Shown here: piece after piece, positions 46,159 through 57,839 of the stretch
Position numbering within the stretch: position 1 is the first letter of the stretch
Layout: each line of letters starts with the position of its first letter
Assembly (NCBI GenBank): GCA_035578905.1
Contig: JAQJVL010000104.1
Location: 1,984,001-2,048,000, forward strand
DNA from: Stictocephala bisonia
Lineage: Eukaryota > Arthropoda > Insecta > Hemiptera > Membracidae
DNA length: 64,000 nucleotides
Direction of reading: 5' to 3'
The notes under the pieces: generated by a model
Database searches by the model: none
What the model was told of the DNA's origin: nothing
What the model saw: only the letters and a program-made list of their open reading frames with translations
Translations under genes and position numbers: made by a program

Positions 46159-47305
46159 TTTAATTTTTTTTTTCATGTTATGAACGACATTTTACGCTTT
46201 TATTTCCCTATACATCATCTTGTTATGTTTAATTTTTTGTCGTTGGAATATGTCTACCCACTTTATCACGTTTATCTGATAAGAGTCATAGCTATCAGTT
46301 CCATTATTTTGATTGCTTTTTTATTTGGATCTGTTTTTTATATTTGTATTTTGTGTTATTTTTTATGTAGTTTTAGTATATTTTAAAGTGTATAGTAGTT
46401 CTTACATCATCAATAACGTTCTGAGAAGTGAATTCTTATTCATAACTTTAAAAGCCAATTTTATTTTTTTATGATATCCTCTTACTTAAACATTCATTTA
46501 TTTAACTAGGTAGATAAATAAATAAAAATAATAGTTTAATTTTCTTGGTATTTAGTCATATTTTCTTGTGACTGAAGCTATAAAATACACATACGTACGC
46601 TTGTAATGTGTATTACATAATTTAGGCCATGCAATGAGTTTTTTTTTAATGGAAATATTTGGGATGCTTACGTCTTACGTTTCCGTTAAAGATCGTACCT
46701 AAATTTGTGCAATCCAACTATATATGCGGTGCAATCATAATGTTGACAATTTTGTAAGAGAAAACACTAGCACCAACAGACTTAATATTTGATATTAAAC
46801 CGTTTATATTGTTTGCATTGACAATGAGTTGATCTGCTGTTGTTGGTTCAAAATAACATGTGAGTTACGTGCGAATCTCAAAATTTAAAACAAAGATGAA
46901 TTTGGAACTTAAAAAAAAGCTTCGAATATTTTAGGTTGTAAAGTCAAAAGTGCGTCTATTTTGAAAATATGTAGATATTTGTTTTTAACATTTCAGAAAT
47001 AAATTTGAGCTATGGATTTAAGGATATTATGACATATTTCATTAAAGAGTAAGGTATGTAAGAAAAGAGGGAAAATGAAAGCCATCGTAGGCGGGAACCA
47101 GTACATAGCTCTCAACGGGGATTCCCAGTTACTGCAAACCGGGTCTGCTGGATCCCGTCCGTACATAGAACGAAGCAATGACTTTAGACCTGTTTTCCTT
47201 ATTCTCCCCATAAAACGCCATCCATGGTTGATGTAATATTTGCATGAATTCGAATAATAAGTTTCTTATTGTTACTTTTATTTTTCAGAAATTGCTAAAT
47301 CAAAG

Positions 47306-47372
47306 ATGGCTGCTGAAATGGCTGCTGAACAGAAAGCCAGTTATGCAAATCTCTATCTTAGTGCTTTTATAA
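47306..47372 (+). CDS. Sugar transporter coding exon 1
   Basis: The acceptor TTTTTCAG ends at 47288, so the exon starts at 47289 with 17 leader bases before the ATG. It codes the short cytosolic N-terminus (MAAEMAAEQKASYANLY) and the start of membrane segment 1. It ends after one base of codon 23 at the donor A|GTAAGT. Confidence 0.85.
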
Positions 47373-50300
47373 GTAAGTAATTACGGAAAATACAAAAATA
47401 ACTTATTTCTTGATTTGTTGAAATAACAGTAATATCACACCCAAAGTGAACTTATTGATGTCACTGTATTATTATTTAAAATATGTTTTATTTACGTGAT
47501 CAGTATTGTAACATTTTTGAGTTTGCAAGCATAAATGTTTATGAGGTTATAAACATAATCATTAGTAAATCACAGGACTGGCAAGTTTGGACTTGTTCTA
47601 CATGTAATTTACGTAATATTCACGCCCATACATGCAAATTCGTAATGTTCTCTAGTAAAATTAATGTATATATTTAGCCAAGTAAATATATTGAAGTTTT
47701 TCAAAGTTAATTTATTGGAATAAGCACCAGACTTGTTGACTAATATGAAAATATTCCATATTTCTTTGTGCTTTTAATAATTTCAGTAGACAATATCGGT
47801 TGTCTGTTACCTGGTTTTTTTTTCATTTATAACATTTTTAGACTTTTGGAACTGTACATTTTAATTCATAACAGAACTAGAATAATTAATAATAAATTCT
47901 CAATGAAATTCGGGCTTGTGCTATTGAACAAGATTTTAATGGACCTTGTAGTTTACAAGTAATTTCACATGTTTAGTCATTATTTAAAATCTTCATTACT
48001 TAAAATTTAAAAAAACGAAATCAGTATTCATAAGGTATAGTAATTTAATTTGTCCTAAATATTATCTATAGTTGCTAAGTAAATATATACATTAGGTGAA
48101 TTAGTATAAATATAGTATTCCTCTTTGCCATTTATTGACAGTTTTAATTTTTTTAACAGTTAACATAGTCTACTTTGGAGCTGGCCAAAGCGTTGTCTGG
48201 ACATCATCTGCCATTCCTCGTCTGAAAGAACCCGATTCCAAATTTTACGAGACTGGTTTTAACGAAGGATGGCTTGTCTCATGCTTTGCTATTGGACAAT
48301 TCCTGGGACCAATTATTGGAGGATGTTTCATGGACTCCTTGGGTCGAAAACCAACAACCTTCCTCATGATTCTGTTCCTGCTGGTCAGCTACTCTCTGTT
48401 GGCCGTGGCCTCTACGGTGGAGATGCTCTATGGAGCCAGAATCATTGGAGGGTTTACATTCGGCATGAGTGTATCTGTGCTGCCTGTCTACGTTGCTGAA
48501 ATATCTGATGTAAGTTTTCTATTAATTTTAGTTTGTATTTATTCAGTCAACACAGTAAATTGACTATAATCCGATTTTCTTTATTTACATAAATTAAACT
48601 TATTCGATGAATAATGCATGGAAAGATGGATATAAGATTTGTCTATGGTTCTGAGATCTAGAAACTTTTATTCTTTTCTTAAAATTTAACTTAATTCCAA
48701 ATAGATAAATAAAGTGCTTTCTTCCTCCCTACCTAAATCATTTAACTTAGGTGGTATACTTAATAAAATATTGCTAAAATATTTATTTTTTATAACTACT
48801 AATAAGGGCAACTATTTTGTGTTTGTGTTGGTTATGTAGTAATTAAATCAAAGAAGAACTGAATTAGAATTTAGATGAACAGTAATAAAGAAACAGATCT
48901 TCTTTGTGATCCATGAAAATTTGTAAAGGTCATTAATATTAAACTTTTGGAACACACATTTAATTAATTTTACAAGCTTTGCTATAGATATCACTTAATA
49001 ACAAGCATTCACTGATTTAACTACAGGTTTACAATTTTATTTTCCAGATGCATGCAACAACACAAACTGAGCTAGTAAAATATCAATTTTAAAATAATTA
49101 CTTTGTAATTGTTAATAATAAGTTGATAAAATTCATTGTCCTCCCCAGGTAAATATTCGAGGAACACTGAACTCCTATCCCCTGGCCGCCCGCTCACTGG
49201 GCTACTTCGCCATATATGCCATCGGCCCTGCTATAAGCTACATGAACCTCATCCTCTTGTGTGTAGTCACTCCTGTTGTGGCTTTGCTCTTATTTTTCCT
49301 ACTGCCAGAATCACCTTATCACATGTTTGCCAAAGGCAAGAATGAACAAGCCCAAGAGACCTTAAGGTGGCTTAGGAAAGGAACTCCACAAGAGCAATTG
49401 CAAACGGAAATATCTTCTACTCAGGTAAACAAAATTTATTTTTTATGTTATGGCTGTAAAATTAAAAACAAGATTTTCTTTCAATAATCGAAACATTTAG
49501 CTATGAACAGACATACAGAATATATAAGCAATTGTAAGATCCCATTTTCAATGTTTTCTTTATATTTTATTACTTGTTGAAACAATTTTTCATGTGAATA
49601 GATATTCTGTATTTAACAGCATGAACATGCAACTGAATTTGCTTAACCGTTGTCTTAAATAGAAGACACCTACCGATCAGACGTTATTTACCCAAAATGT
49701 TCAATATATTTTATAGAAATGTAAGTGATTTAATAAATAAAAACATAGTTCGTAAGATCATCAACAATCTTTTCTTTAACATTCGTAAATTTAAAACTTA
49801 AGACTGGCCAGAAACTCTTTAAAAAGAGTAGTGGTGGGAAAATTAATAATGAAAATAGTTGACTATAATCACTAACCAAGTAACATTATAAAATATGTAA
49901 AGTTAAAAATACTACTTCAAAATACTGATAATATAATAAATGTATTCTTGCAGAAAGCTGTAGAAGAGATGAAAGCGACTAAGGGTGGTTTCAGAGATCT
50001 GTTCTCTACAAGAGGCAATGTCCGAGCTCTCTACATCAGCTGTGGTCTGCTGTTCTTCTTGCAAATGTCTGGCGTACCTGTCATTATGTCCATCACAGAG
50101 TCCCTGTTCAGTCTAGCTAAGATCTCCCTGTCCACACAGATCTGTACCTTGGTGTTCGGAGGACTGATGTTGGTAGTGGGACTCATGGGGCCAGGTGTGA
50201 CCAGGCGCTTCGGCTACAAGGGCCCACTAATAACCTCTGCGTTAGGGATGGCGTTATCTCTGGTGAGTAAACATTCATCCTTTCCTACAATTATCAAAAA

Positions 50301-52806
50301 TAATAATCAAGTTATAGACTAATATTTAAAATTAAACTTTATAGGCTTTGCATTCCCAAGGTAAAATAATTCCTTGTCAGAAAAGATAGTTTTGTAATAC
50401 TCAATCCATCCATCATTACTTAGTTTTACTACCAATGGCCACTCAGCAAAGGTAAACATTAATTATTTATTGGACTAGTAACTATACATTTGATCTGTAT
50501 AAGCAAGCAGTAACAATTAAGGAAAAAAAAAGCCTGATGTGGCACAAACCTTTTATAAAAAGCGTTTTACTTAATTGCAACTACTTGATTGAACGTTTTA
50601 CTAGAAACTTAGATTGAGAAAAAGTATAATACATATTAAATCCTTTCTTTTAGCCAATGTCATAGACTTATATTTTAATAGTTGGCATCTTACAATCTAA
50701 AAATAGAGTAAATGATGGGTGAAAAAGCACAAAAGTTAAAACCTATTTTGAAATAGTCATCACTTGAACTGTTCAGATGTTTGTAACTATTTATTAACAA
50801 TTCAAACAAGTCTTTTATTTAGTGGCATGTTTTCAGGCGGTGTTTGGAAGCCACTTCTACCTGATCAGCCTTGGACGTGACATGACAGACCTCAGTGTAA
50901 TCCCTCTGGCAAGTCTAGTCGCGTACATCAGCTTTTACTCTTTGGGTATGTCAAATTGTCAAAAGATTTTTTTTTGTATAGGCACGGAGATTGTCAAGCT
51001 TAGTTTATTCTAGTAAAAGACCTTAAAGAAGATTTTAGGTTTTAGAATGTTAATGTTTCACTATAATTATCAGACAAGCAGTTGTACTAATCCTAGCCTC
51101 TTATTTGTCCCTACTCAGTAACCATAAATCATATGTTTCTATATTTTTTATGTGGACTGTTTTATGCAATGCTATACTAACATTTTTGACACTAAATATG
51201 ATTTATCATTACATTCTCATAACATTTTTAAAAGGAAATGGGTGGATGAAATACTCAACTGTTAACTAAACTTTACCCTTAAGGTCGGTTTAGACAGTTA
51301 ATTTTCTCAAAGAATATTAATACTATGCTATATATTACTCGTACAATGACTTATCAAATATGAATACTGAACTATAAATATTTTTAAAGTAGAGCACATC
51401 ATTTCTTCATTAACCTGATTTTTTTGAGATAGTAAAAGCCTGCTTTTTAAAACAAAATTTTTGGAAGCTAAATATAAATCATTTTAATCTAAAAATCCTA
51501 TTAACAAATCTAACATTACTATAGTGTGTAATATAAGTACCTAAATTGTAGTTATTATAGTGTATATATGAGAATGTAATCATACGGCTTTAAAAGCCAG
51601 CTTCCAAACTATAAAGTACTTGTTGAATTTTAATGTTTATAGAAATAATACTGGTTAAATTACCTTTTTTCCTGTCAACAGTTCTTCAAACATAATCTGC
51701 TATGTACATTTCGAAGCATAGAGCTTCATAATCAGGCTTTCCAAAAACGTCACTATTTACATTACACTAAACATTAAAAACATTTAAAATATAAACATTT
51801 AAACATATTAACATAGCACATTTGCCGGCCGGCGATAGACACCAACTGATGACAATGAGCAGGTAACGAACGGAGTGGTTGGTGTCTATCGCCGGCCGGC
51901 AAATGTACTATGTTAATATGTTTAAATGTTTATATTTTAAATGTTTTTAATGTTTAGTGTAATGTAAATAGTGACGTTTTTGGAAAGCCTGATGATGAAG
52001 CTCTATGCTTCGAAATGTACATAGCAGATTATGTTTGAAGAACTGTTGACAGGAAAAAAGGTAATTTAACCAGTATTATTTCTATAATATAACAGTTCTG
52101 GAGGCTAATAAAACAAAATGAATTTAATGTTTAAGTATCAATCTCCCATCACAGAACTAAACTATTCAGGTTTTGGAACCATTTAACACTTGCTTCTCTG
52201 ATTGAATGAAGACCAGCTAATACCATCTAAAATAACAAAATTTGCGACCATTAACAATGTGATCCATGGTTTGAACTTTGACTCCACAGTCACATGACTG
52301 ATCATTTCCCATTTACATTTCAATTAGTAACATCTTCCCACTTCCATGAAAAAGTGACTCAACATAGTACATTCCACTGATGACAATCATTGGGTCTGAT
52401 TTACCATAGTTATTATTATATATATAAAACATGTAACAAATTGTTTCTTAATAAGTTTGGTTCATTTGTTTCAGGATTTTCTAATAGTGCGTTTTCTGTG
52501 GTTGGTGAACTGTTTGCTCCAAACATCAAAGCTGTTGGAACTTCATTAACAAATTCAATTGGGTTTGGTTGTGGCCTGGTTTCAATACAGCTGTTTTACG
52601 CCATCAAGTCTGTTTTTGGCATCCACTTTGGAATTTGGGGCTTCGCCATTATCAACGCCATCGCAGTACCTTTTACTTTTGTATTTGTGCCCAACACTAG
52701 TACAATGAGTCTAGTGGAAATCCAAGAAATGCTCAATAGACCTTGGTTTGAGAAAAACAATAAAGTTGTTCCAATAGAGAAATTTACAATGAAAGAAGTT
52801 GTTTGA
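47306..52806 (+). CDS. Facilitative sugar transporter of the Tret1/SLC2 type (six coding exons)
   Basis: A 480-residue major facilitator protein that should move trehalose, glucose or another sugar across the plasma membrane. Exons are 47306-47372, 48160-48509, 49149-49424, 49954-50262, 50837-50945 and 52475-52806; all introns are GT-AG and phases match (1, 0, 0, 0, 1). Length and motif order fit the insect Tret1-like group: D-SLGRK (81-86), GARIIGG (114-120), PVYVAEIS (131-138), IRGTL (142-146), PESP (192-195), QMSG (268-271) and GELF (381-384). Odd points: the family's QQ.SGIN is QMSGVP, the G..PW before GE is FSNSAFSVV, the second GRR-type loop is TRRFG without the usual aspartate, and PETKG is PNTST. 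It is therefore a divergent paralogue, and substrate cannot be inferred. The ATG at 47306 is the first in the spliced leader; a second in-frame ATG follows four codons later. Confidence 0.93.
48160..48509 (+). CDS. Sugar transporter coding exon 2
   Basis: Covers residues 23-139: membrane segments 1-4, the loop carrying DSLGRK between segments 2 and 3, and PVYVAEISD. Acceptor TTTTAACAG|TT, donor GAT|GTAAGT. The 142-codon frame over this exon runs on into the intron. Confidence 0.93.
49149..49424 (+). CDS. Sugar transporter coding exon 3
   Basis: Covers residues 140-231: VNIRGTL, membrane segments 5 and 6, the PESP signature after segment 6, and the start of the large central loop. Acceptor CTCCCCAG, donor CAG|GTAAAC. 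There is no ATG at its start, so an ATG-based frame misses its first part. Confidence 0.92.
49954..50262 (+). CDS. Sugar transporter coding exon 4
   Basis: Covers residues 232-334: end of the central loop, membrane segment 7 with FLQMSGVP, segment 8, and the TRRFG loop to segment 9. Acceptor TCTTGCAG, donor CTG|GTGAGT. Confidence 0.93.
50837..50945 (+). CDS. Sugar transporter coding exon 5
   Basis: A short exon for residues 335-370 plus one base of codon 371 (AVFGSHFYLISLGRDM, then the start of segment 10 ending FYSL). Acceptor GTTTTCAG, donor TTGG|GTATGT. Confidence 0.88.
51638..52087. mobile_element. Near-perfect 450-bp palindrome inside the transporter's last intron
   Basis: Arms 51638-51846 and 51878-52087 are almost exact complements over about 210 bases, with a 31-base loop. 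The tips near the loop carry GCCGGCCGGC, a palindrome in itself. The outward part of the right arm has CTGATGA, a stem GAAGC/GCTTC and GAAATGTACATA, the hammerhead-like order seen at ends of Penelope-like elements; the left arm has CTGATTA at that place. Interpretation: two retroelement ends in inverted orientation, or a foldback transposon. In pre-mRNA the palindrome could form a long duplex. Confidence 0.85.
52475..52806 (+). CDS. Sugar transporter coding exon 6 (terminal)
   Basis: Covers residue 371 to the stop TGA at 52804: GFSNSAFSVVGELF, segments 11 and 12, the degenerate VPNTSTMSLVEIQ and a cytosolic tail ending TMKEVV. Acceptor TTGTTTCAG at 52474. Confidence 0.92.
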
Positions 52807-53005
52807 CAACTGTAACTACGTTACAACTACAAAGAATCAAAAGACTGTTATTTTATATTTGTGTATATATTGTATATGACTACTCTATTTATTGAAATGT
52901 GTACATATATTGTTGTTAAGTTTGTAAATGATCGGTAATAGACTTGATTCTAATTAGAGTCTGAACTTATGAATTTGGCTTTTGTAAAGCCTTTTTTAAT
53001 ACATA

Positions 53006-53011
53006 AATAAA
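53006..53011 (+). terminator. Probable polyadenylation signal of the transporter gene
   Basis: AATAAA 200 bases after the stop codon in AT-rich sequence, followed by a T-rich stretch (AATTTTTGTAATTC). Confidence 0.55.
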
Positions 53012-54175
53012 AATAATTTTTGTAATTCAGTACTTTTAATGCTATCCCTCTACATTCCTTAGTTTATTGATATTTTTACTGAAAATTATGAATAGAAAAT
53101 AATTAAAATATTTACTAAATCACAAATTTGTATTGTGGCAAGGAAATCATTTTTGAAGGTAACATATGAGGTGAACTTCAATATAGGAAGGAACAAGTCA
53201 TTTCAGATTATAACTTATATTGATGTGATAAAAACTTGATGATCATTGGTGTAGGTTGCATGCATACAGACAGAGGTTATTGGATCAAGAACTAATCATT
53301 TTAAAAGTTTTTTTTTCAGTTTATGTAGCCTAGTGCCTGAATTGTTTTGGTTTTATGATTGGAAAGCAGGCCCACCTTTTTAAAACTATGAATAAGTACA
53401 ACAAAAGTATTACACAGAAAAAAATACATTACAAAACACGGAGTCATTTCAAGACAACTGACTTTTTCAAAAAGATATCTGCTTTTCTTGTAAGAAAGTT
53501 TTATTAAACCGAAACAAGAGGGTCTTTCTTCAATCAGTTGATTAAGATGTCAGTAGTATTGAATATTTAAGTATTCTTGTGTTTTGACTTATGGGTACAT
53601 TAATTAAAGCATGAGCCAATAAATAAAATACGATATTGTAGATTATGTTTTGTAAAAGGTAAGCAGTTAAGATTAATTTCCTGAATCTTCATTCAATGAG
53701 AATAATAATTATGACTAAATGTTTGAAAATATATAGAATGCTTAAAATATAACAGTAAAATCAAATTTATGTTGGTATAATTAATAAAAACATACAGTTT
53801 TCCAAATATCTAAACAAATATAAAAATAGCATAGTGTTTTCATTGTTGCCCATGTGGTGTGTTAACGTGTTCACTGCTGAGTAAATATTATGTCCTTTGA
53901 CATATGTTTAAACCACAAGTGTCATTTTGGAAAACTATCTAATAAATAATAAAAATATTAAACTTAAAATACACATCAAAAGTCACATAACCTCTAAATA
54001 CAAATGTATATAGAATGCAAAACAATCACATTCAACAATAAACCATTAATTAGCGGTGATCTTAGTCCATGACGCACAAGTGCGCCGTCCACACACTGTG
54101 CAAGCTCAACATGACACACAAGTGCATTTCCAGCAGTGAACATGTAAATACAAAACACTTTAATGTTTAAAATAA
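53012..54175. other. Intergenic DNA downstream of the transporter
   Basis: No gene recognised. A minus-strand ATTAAA at 54159-54164 may be the poly(A) signal of the candidate exon described next. Confidence 0.4.
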
Positions 54176-54466
54176 TTATACTACAGTCATTTGTAATAAA
54201 ATTACTCCAGCTAAAATGACTTTAATGTTCGACAAATGGTCTGGAATATCGCTGCCTACGTAGAGAGAGTGGTGAAGCAAAAGAAGGATGAAGAAACTTA
54301 ATCCAGCATCAGCATTACTAGCCACGGTGGAAACTACAGTAGTAACCCAGTGAGGGTTTATGTAGGCAATGAGGGTTCTTGAAGTAATGTGACAAGCGGT
54401 CCTGAAAAGGAATTCTGCCCGAACCAATAGGTTTTCTCGTGGGTCTGAATCCCACACACAAGATCC
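54176..54466 (-). CDS. Candidate terminal exon of an unidentified minus-strand gene
   Basis: On the minus strand a good acceptor (CTTTATTACAG) is followed in frame by 96 codons to a stop at 54176, and then an ATTAAA signal 12-17 bases downstream. The frame contains two hydrophobic stretches (GLSFFILLLLHHSLYV and VILAGVILLQMTVV) and is GC-richer than its flanks. I do not recognise a family, and no upstream exon is identified. It could also be a retroposed fragment or chance. Confidence 0.22.
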   Translation of the reverse strand, partial: GSCVWDSDPRENLLVRAEFLFRTACHITSRTLIAYINPHWVTTVVSTVASNADAGLSFFILLLLHHSLYVGSDIPDHLSNIKVILAGVILLQMTVV

Positions 54467-54744
54467 CTGTAATAAAGGCCATGACGCTGCATAATGCACT
54501 TTCCCATCATGAAAAAAAAAACTAGTTAAGATGAATAAGAAAAAAAAATCATTTCATGAAAAATACAAACAACTAGGTTATGAATAAAAATGACAAAAAG
54601 TAAAAGAAAAAAATGAATATTTTAATATCTGTTGATTATCATGACATGAGAGAAAGGAATGAGGATTACTAGCCATTACCATTTGAGTTGATGGAGTGAT
54701 TAGTACTGCATAGTCATTGTTACAATAGTTATGCGGATATTTGG

Positions 54745-54866
54745 AAATTCTGTATAAGGCATCTTCAAAATATATCGTATGAAGTTCTTTGTTTTAACAA
54801 AATATTTTACTGTACACCTAAATTACAACTTATTCTAAATTTTAAGTCTGTAGAAATTTTAATTTC
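54745..54866 (+). repeat. Direct repeat, copy 1
   Basis: CTGTATAAGGCATCTTCA, CATATCGTATGAAG-like sequence and TTACAACTTATTCTAAATTT recur in order at 55085-55209, offset about 340 bases, with around 90% similarity by eye. Confidence 0.85.
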
Positions 54867-55084
54867 CCACTTATGGTAGGCGAAACAAGAGTGAATGGGA
54901 TGGTACTATCTGAAAATCAGCACTAAAATGCATATTAGAACAGTGTTAGCAGTGTATTTATTATTCGGAAACATGTAGAATATAAAATTTTGTGAACGAG
55001 TCTAATTGATAAGTCAAAACGAAATAGTTTTTGTAAAAGCAGCTAGTTTCTTAGAAATTGTGATTACTAGGGGAAACTAATGAA

Positions 55085-55209
55085 GACTAGAAACTCTGTA
55101 TAAGGCATCTTCAGAACATATCGTATGAAGGTCTTTGTTTAACAAAATATTTTACTATACAACTAAATTACAACTTATTCTAAATTTTTAAGTTTGTAGA
55201 AATTTTTAA
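55085..55209 (+). repeat. Direct repeat, copy 2
   Basis: Second copy of the segment at 54745-54866. The flanks differ, so this is a local duplication or two insertions of the same fragment. Confidence 0.85.
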
Positions 55210-57743
55210 ACAAAATAATTAGTTACAAAATTGTTTACAGTAACACAACTATTTCTATATAATATTATACTGTCAGTATATTTATCAAAAGACTTATGTT
55301 CCGTACTTAGTATAAGTTATTGTACATATAATTAGTTGTAATTCATAATTAAGTAATTTAATAGTTTGTTCCTCTTATTTGTATTTATAATCTCTTAAGC
55401 ATAAATTGTTAATCACATACTCATATCATATTCACCTGTTACTATATTGAAATTTAAATAATATTACTGGCCTCTATGTACATGCACTTTCCAAAAGTCA
55501 AATATCAGGTGACATTGTCTAACCCCTGTATCCGGTGGTGTGAACCCCGTCCACACGCTTCACCCATATACCTAAAATTAAATTCCCAGTTGAACTCATG
55601 ATGCTATGCAGAACGGTTCGCTTGGCGTCGCGACTGCCGTGACCTCTCGTATAGTGATTTCTCTTTTGGTTTCATTAGTCAGTGATCGTGTTTTTTCGTC
55701 TCTCAATCTCTCTACTCTCAATCTACTCCGCATTTAATTCAAAGTGAACTCTAACAGTGTTGTGGTGTACTCAAAACTGACCGCTGGACAACATCGACAC
55801 CCCAAGCCTGGTGGATCCATCTCTACGGTCATCTCAACTCTTCTTCATCTCAACTTCTTCACTCCAAGATATGTACTATCTCCTCTAAAAGGTACAGTTG
55901 GTTCTTTTTCATTACTTTCTACTTATAAAACGCATCTCCCTGTGATCGTTCGTGGTAACGTCTTTTGTAGTGTTTCCTCTACTAACGTGGATGTTAGTTG
56001 GTCCTCCGAAAAGGCAATAAGCTTTAAAAATCTCTCAAAACGCCTTCAATACTAAATAACTTAAGCTGTTCACTTATCACCTAAATAACTAGACCATAAC
56101 TGTCGTAGGAGGAATAAACCTTCCTCTGAAGTGTGGAAACATGCACTTCTGGAAATACAAATGTGGAATGTCAAAAGATCAGTCATATTTGCGGAGCTGA
56201 ACTGAAACTATGGATTACGTAGTTAAATATTGCCCTTTTTTCAGAGGGGATTAGCTGGTCTCCATTCAATTGTAGAAGTAGGTGGTGAATGATTGTGAAA
56301 TTTAGACCTTAGTTATGTGAATGGTAGATCAATTTTTTTTTAAATTATACACAAGTATAAACTGATAAGTTTCCATAGTTGTTACTAACTAAATTGTCGA
56401 TCTTCCTTGTATCTATAAACACTAATAACATTTGCTGATGTTTTTGATGCTTTGCAGCAATCTATCATCAGTATGGGCAATGTTCAACACCTTAACACTA
56501 TCAAACAAAACCACCCAGCATACAAATACAACTCTTAACCAATATAACAACATCAATGTACTGTCTGTCCTCATTACAGTACAGCTCTCATATGACCATA
56601 TAGGTATCAACAACAAATGGTATTTTGTGGTACTTGAAAACACTGTGCCCTCACACATTCACTTAATAGATATAATAAATATGTTATAGATATTTGAATA
56701 ATCTGCCTACAAAAAAGCAATTCTTTAATCATAGTATAAATACACAATACATACAATAATTATTATCTAGTATGTTAATAAACAACATTTTGTATTAAAA
56801 ATAAATGAGTGACCCTATTAATATATTACCATTGATTATATACATTATCTATAGGCCATTTGTATAGCAACCTTTTGAACGCATTGGTGCGAGTGATATG
56901 AACTAAGTGGTGCAAGTGAGACAGAGAACTACTCTTCTTCCCCCACTGTGTAATCCCATTTTAAAAGTCATGAAAACTAGGATGATGGTTTGCCACCTGC
57001 TGATGGAGCAATTGCAAGCCGCACCCATTACCTCATTAGTAACAGCGACCATTGGTTGGTTGAATGAACACCAACGAATCAAGCTTAGAATGATTAAATT
57101 AAATCATTATTTAGTATTAAAATAACAATTTCAATAACTCAATAAATAATAATGTACATAATAAATAGCAACTAAACAAACTTATAAAGTTATTTTTTTC
57201 AAGTTGAACTCTTGAAGGCGGAAAGAAGGTAGTCCCGCCCATGAAGCAAGGCAGCTCAGCGATTGAAAAACTCCCCTCTGCCGCTGAAACCTGTTACCCC
57301 TACCCGCTTACTGTTTGGCCCTATTATAGATGATATAATACCTTAGTTATAGTGTCTTTCTACAATGTATGACATTACAATAACCTACCCATCTCACACT
57401 ATTTATTACAACTATAATAACCAAATTTCAACCTGTTTATACTCAAGACATCATGTGCATTTAAGGGCCTTCCTTCTTTAGATGACGTTAGTGTATATCA
57501 ACAGGCTTGATAGTGCCAAAATATTCTAATTTCAATTAAAAAACACTTTATCATACATGTGTTGAATTTATGATTACAACTTTAATTTCACGTTCATTAA
57601 ATCAAGACAACAGCTGAAGACTACATGATGAACTACGTACTGTATTACTAAATTGATTGAGTTTCCTCACTCTAGCATTACTTGATTACGACAGCTTGCG
57701 ATCAGATGACTGGTAATGAACAGATGTTCTCTCGTCCTTCCTA

Positions 57744-57783
57744 CATATAAATAGAATGGTAATAAAGTACTTAATCCCAGTCT
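57744..57783 (+). promoter_or_regulatory. TATA box plus initiator of the small secreted-peptide gene
   Basis: TATAAATA at 57746-57753 lies 33 bases before the A of CCAGTCT (57779), which resembles the arthropod initiator TCAGT. The spacing suits a core promoter. The predicted leader before the ATG at 57789 would be only about 10 bases. Confidence 0.55.
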
Positions 57784-57788
57784 CCAAA

Positions 57789-57839
57789 ATGAAGACTGCC
57801 ATTATCCTTTTTTCCCTCACTCTGGTCTTCCTAACTCTG
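57789..57839 (+). CDS. Secreted peptide exon 1 (signal peptide)
   Basis: The ATG follows CTCCAAA; the exon ends CTG|GTGAGT. Reading through the donor gives VSGH and a stop, so splicing is required for a longer product. Confidence 0.55.

Larger units (their letters stand above)
44063..47288. other. AT-rich DNA upstream of the transporter coding exons
   Basis: Contains a SINE-B end (45058-45135), a perfect hairpin (46118-46158) and a GC-richer patch at 47090-47170 whose minus strand reads MYGRDPADPVCSNWES, a possible repeat remnant. No exon with good splice sites is seen before 47289. Confidence 0.4.
54467..57743. other. Intergenic DNA with a duplicated segment
   Basis: Contains two copies of a 120-bp segment (54745-54866, 55085-55209). 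A GC-richer stretch at 55590-56060 has an initiator-like TTAGTCAGT (about 55675) and a 103-codon frame at 55744-56055 without motifs; it might be a retrotransposon 5' end or an exon. No gene is called. Confidence 0.4.

Noticed and set aside
46993..47211. Minus-strand frame with MYGRDPADPVCSNWES
   Set aside because: GC-richer and possibly repeat-derived, but no second copy in the window and no family recognised.
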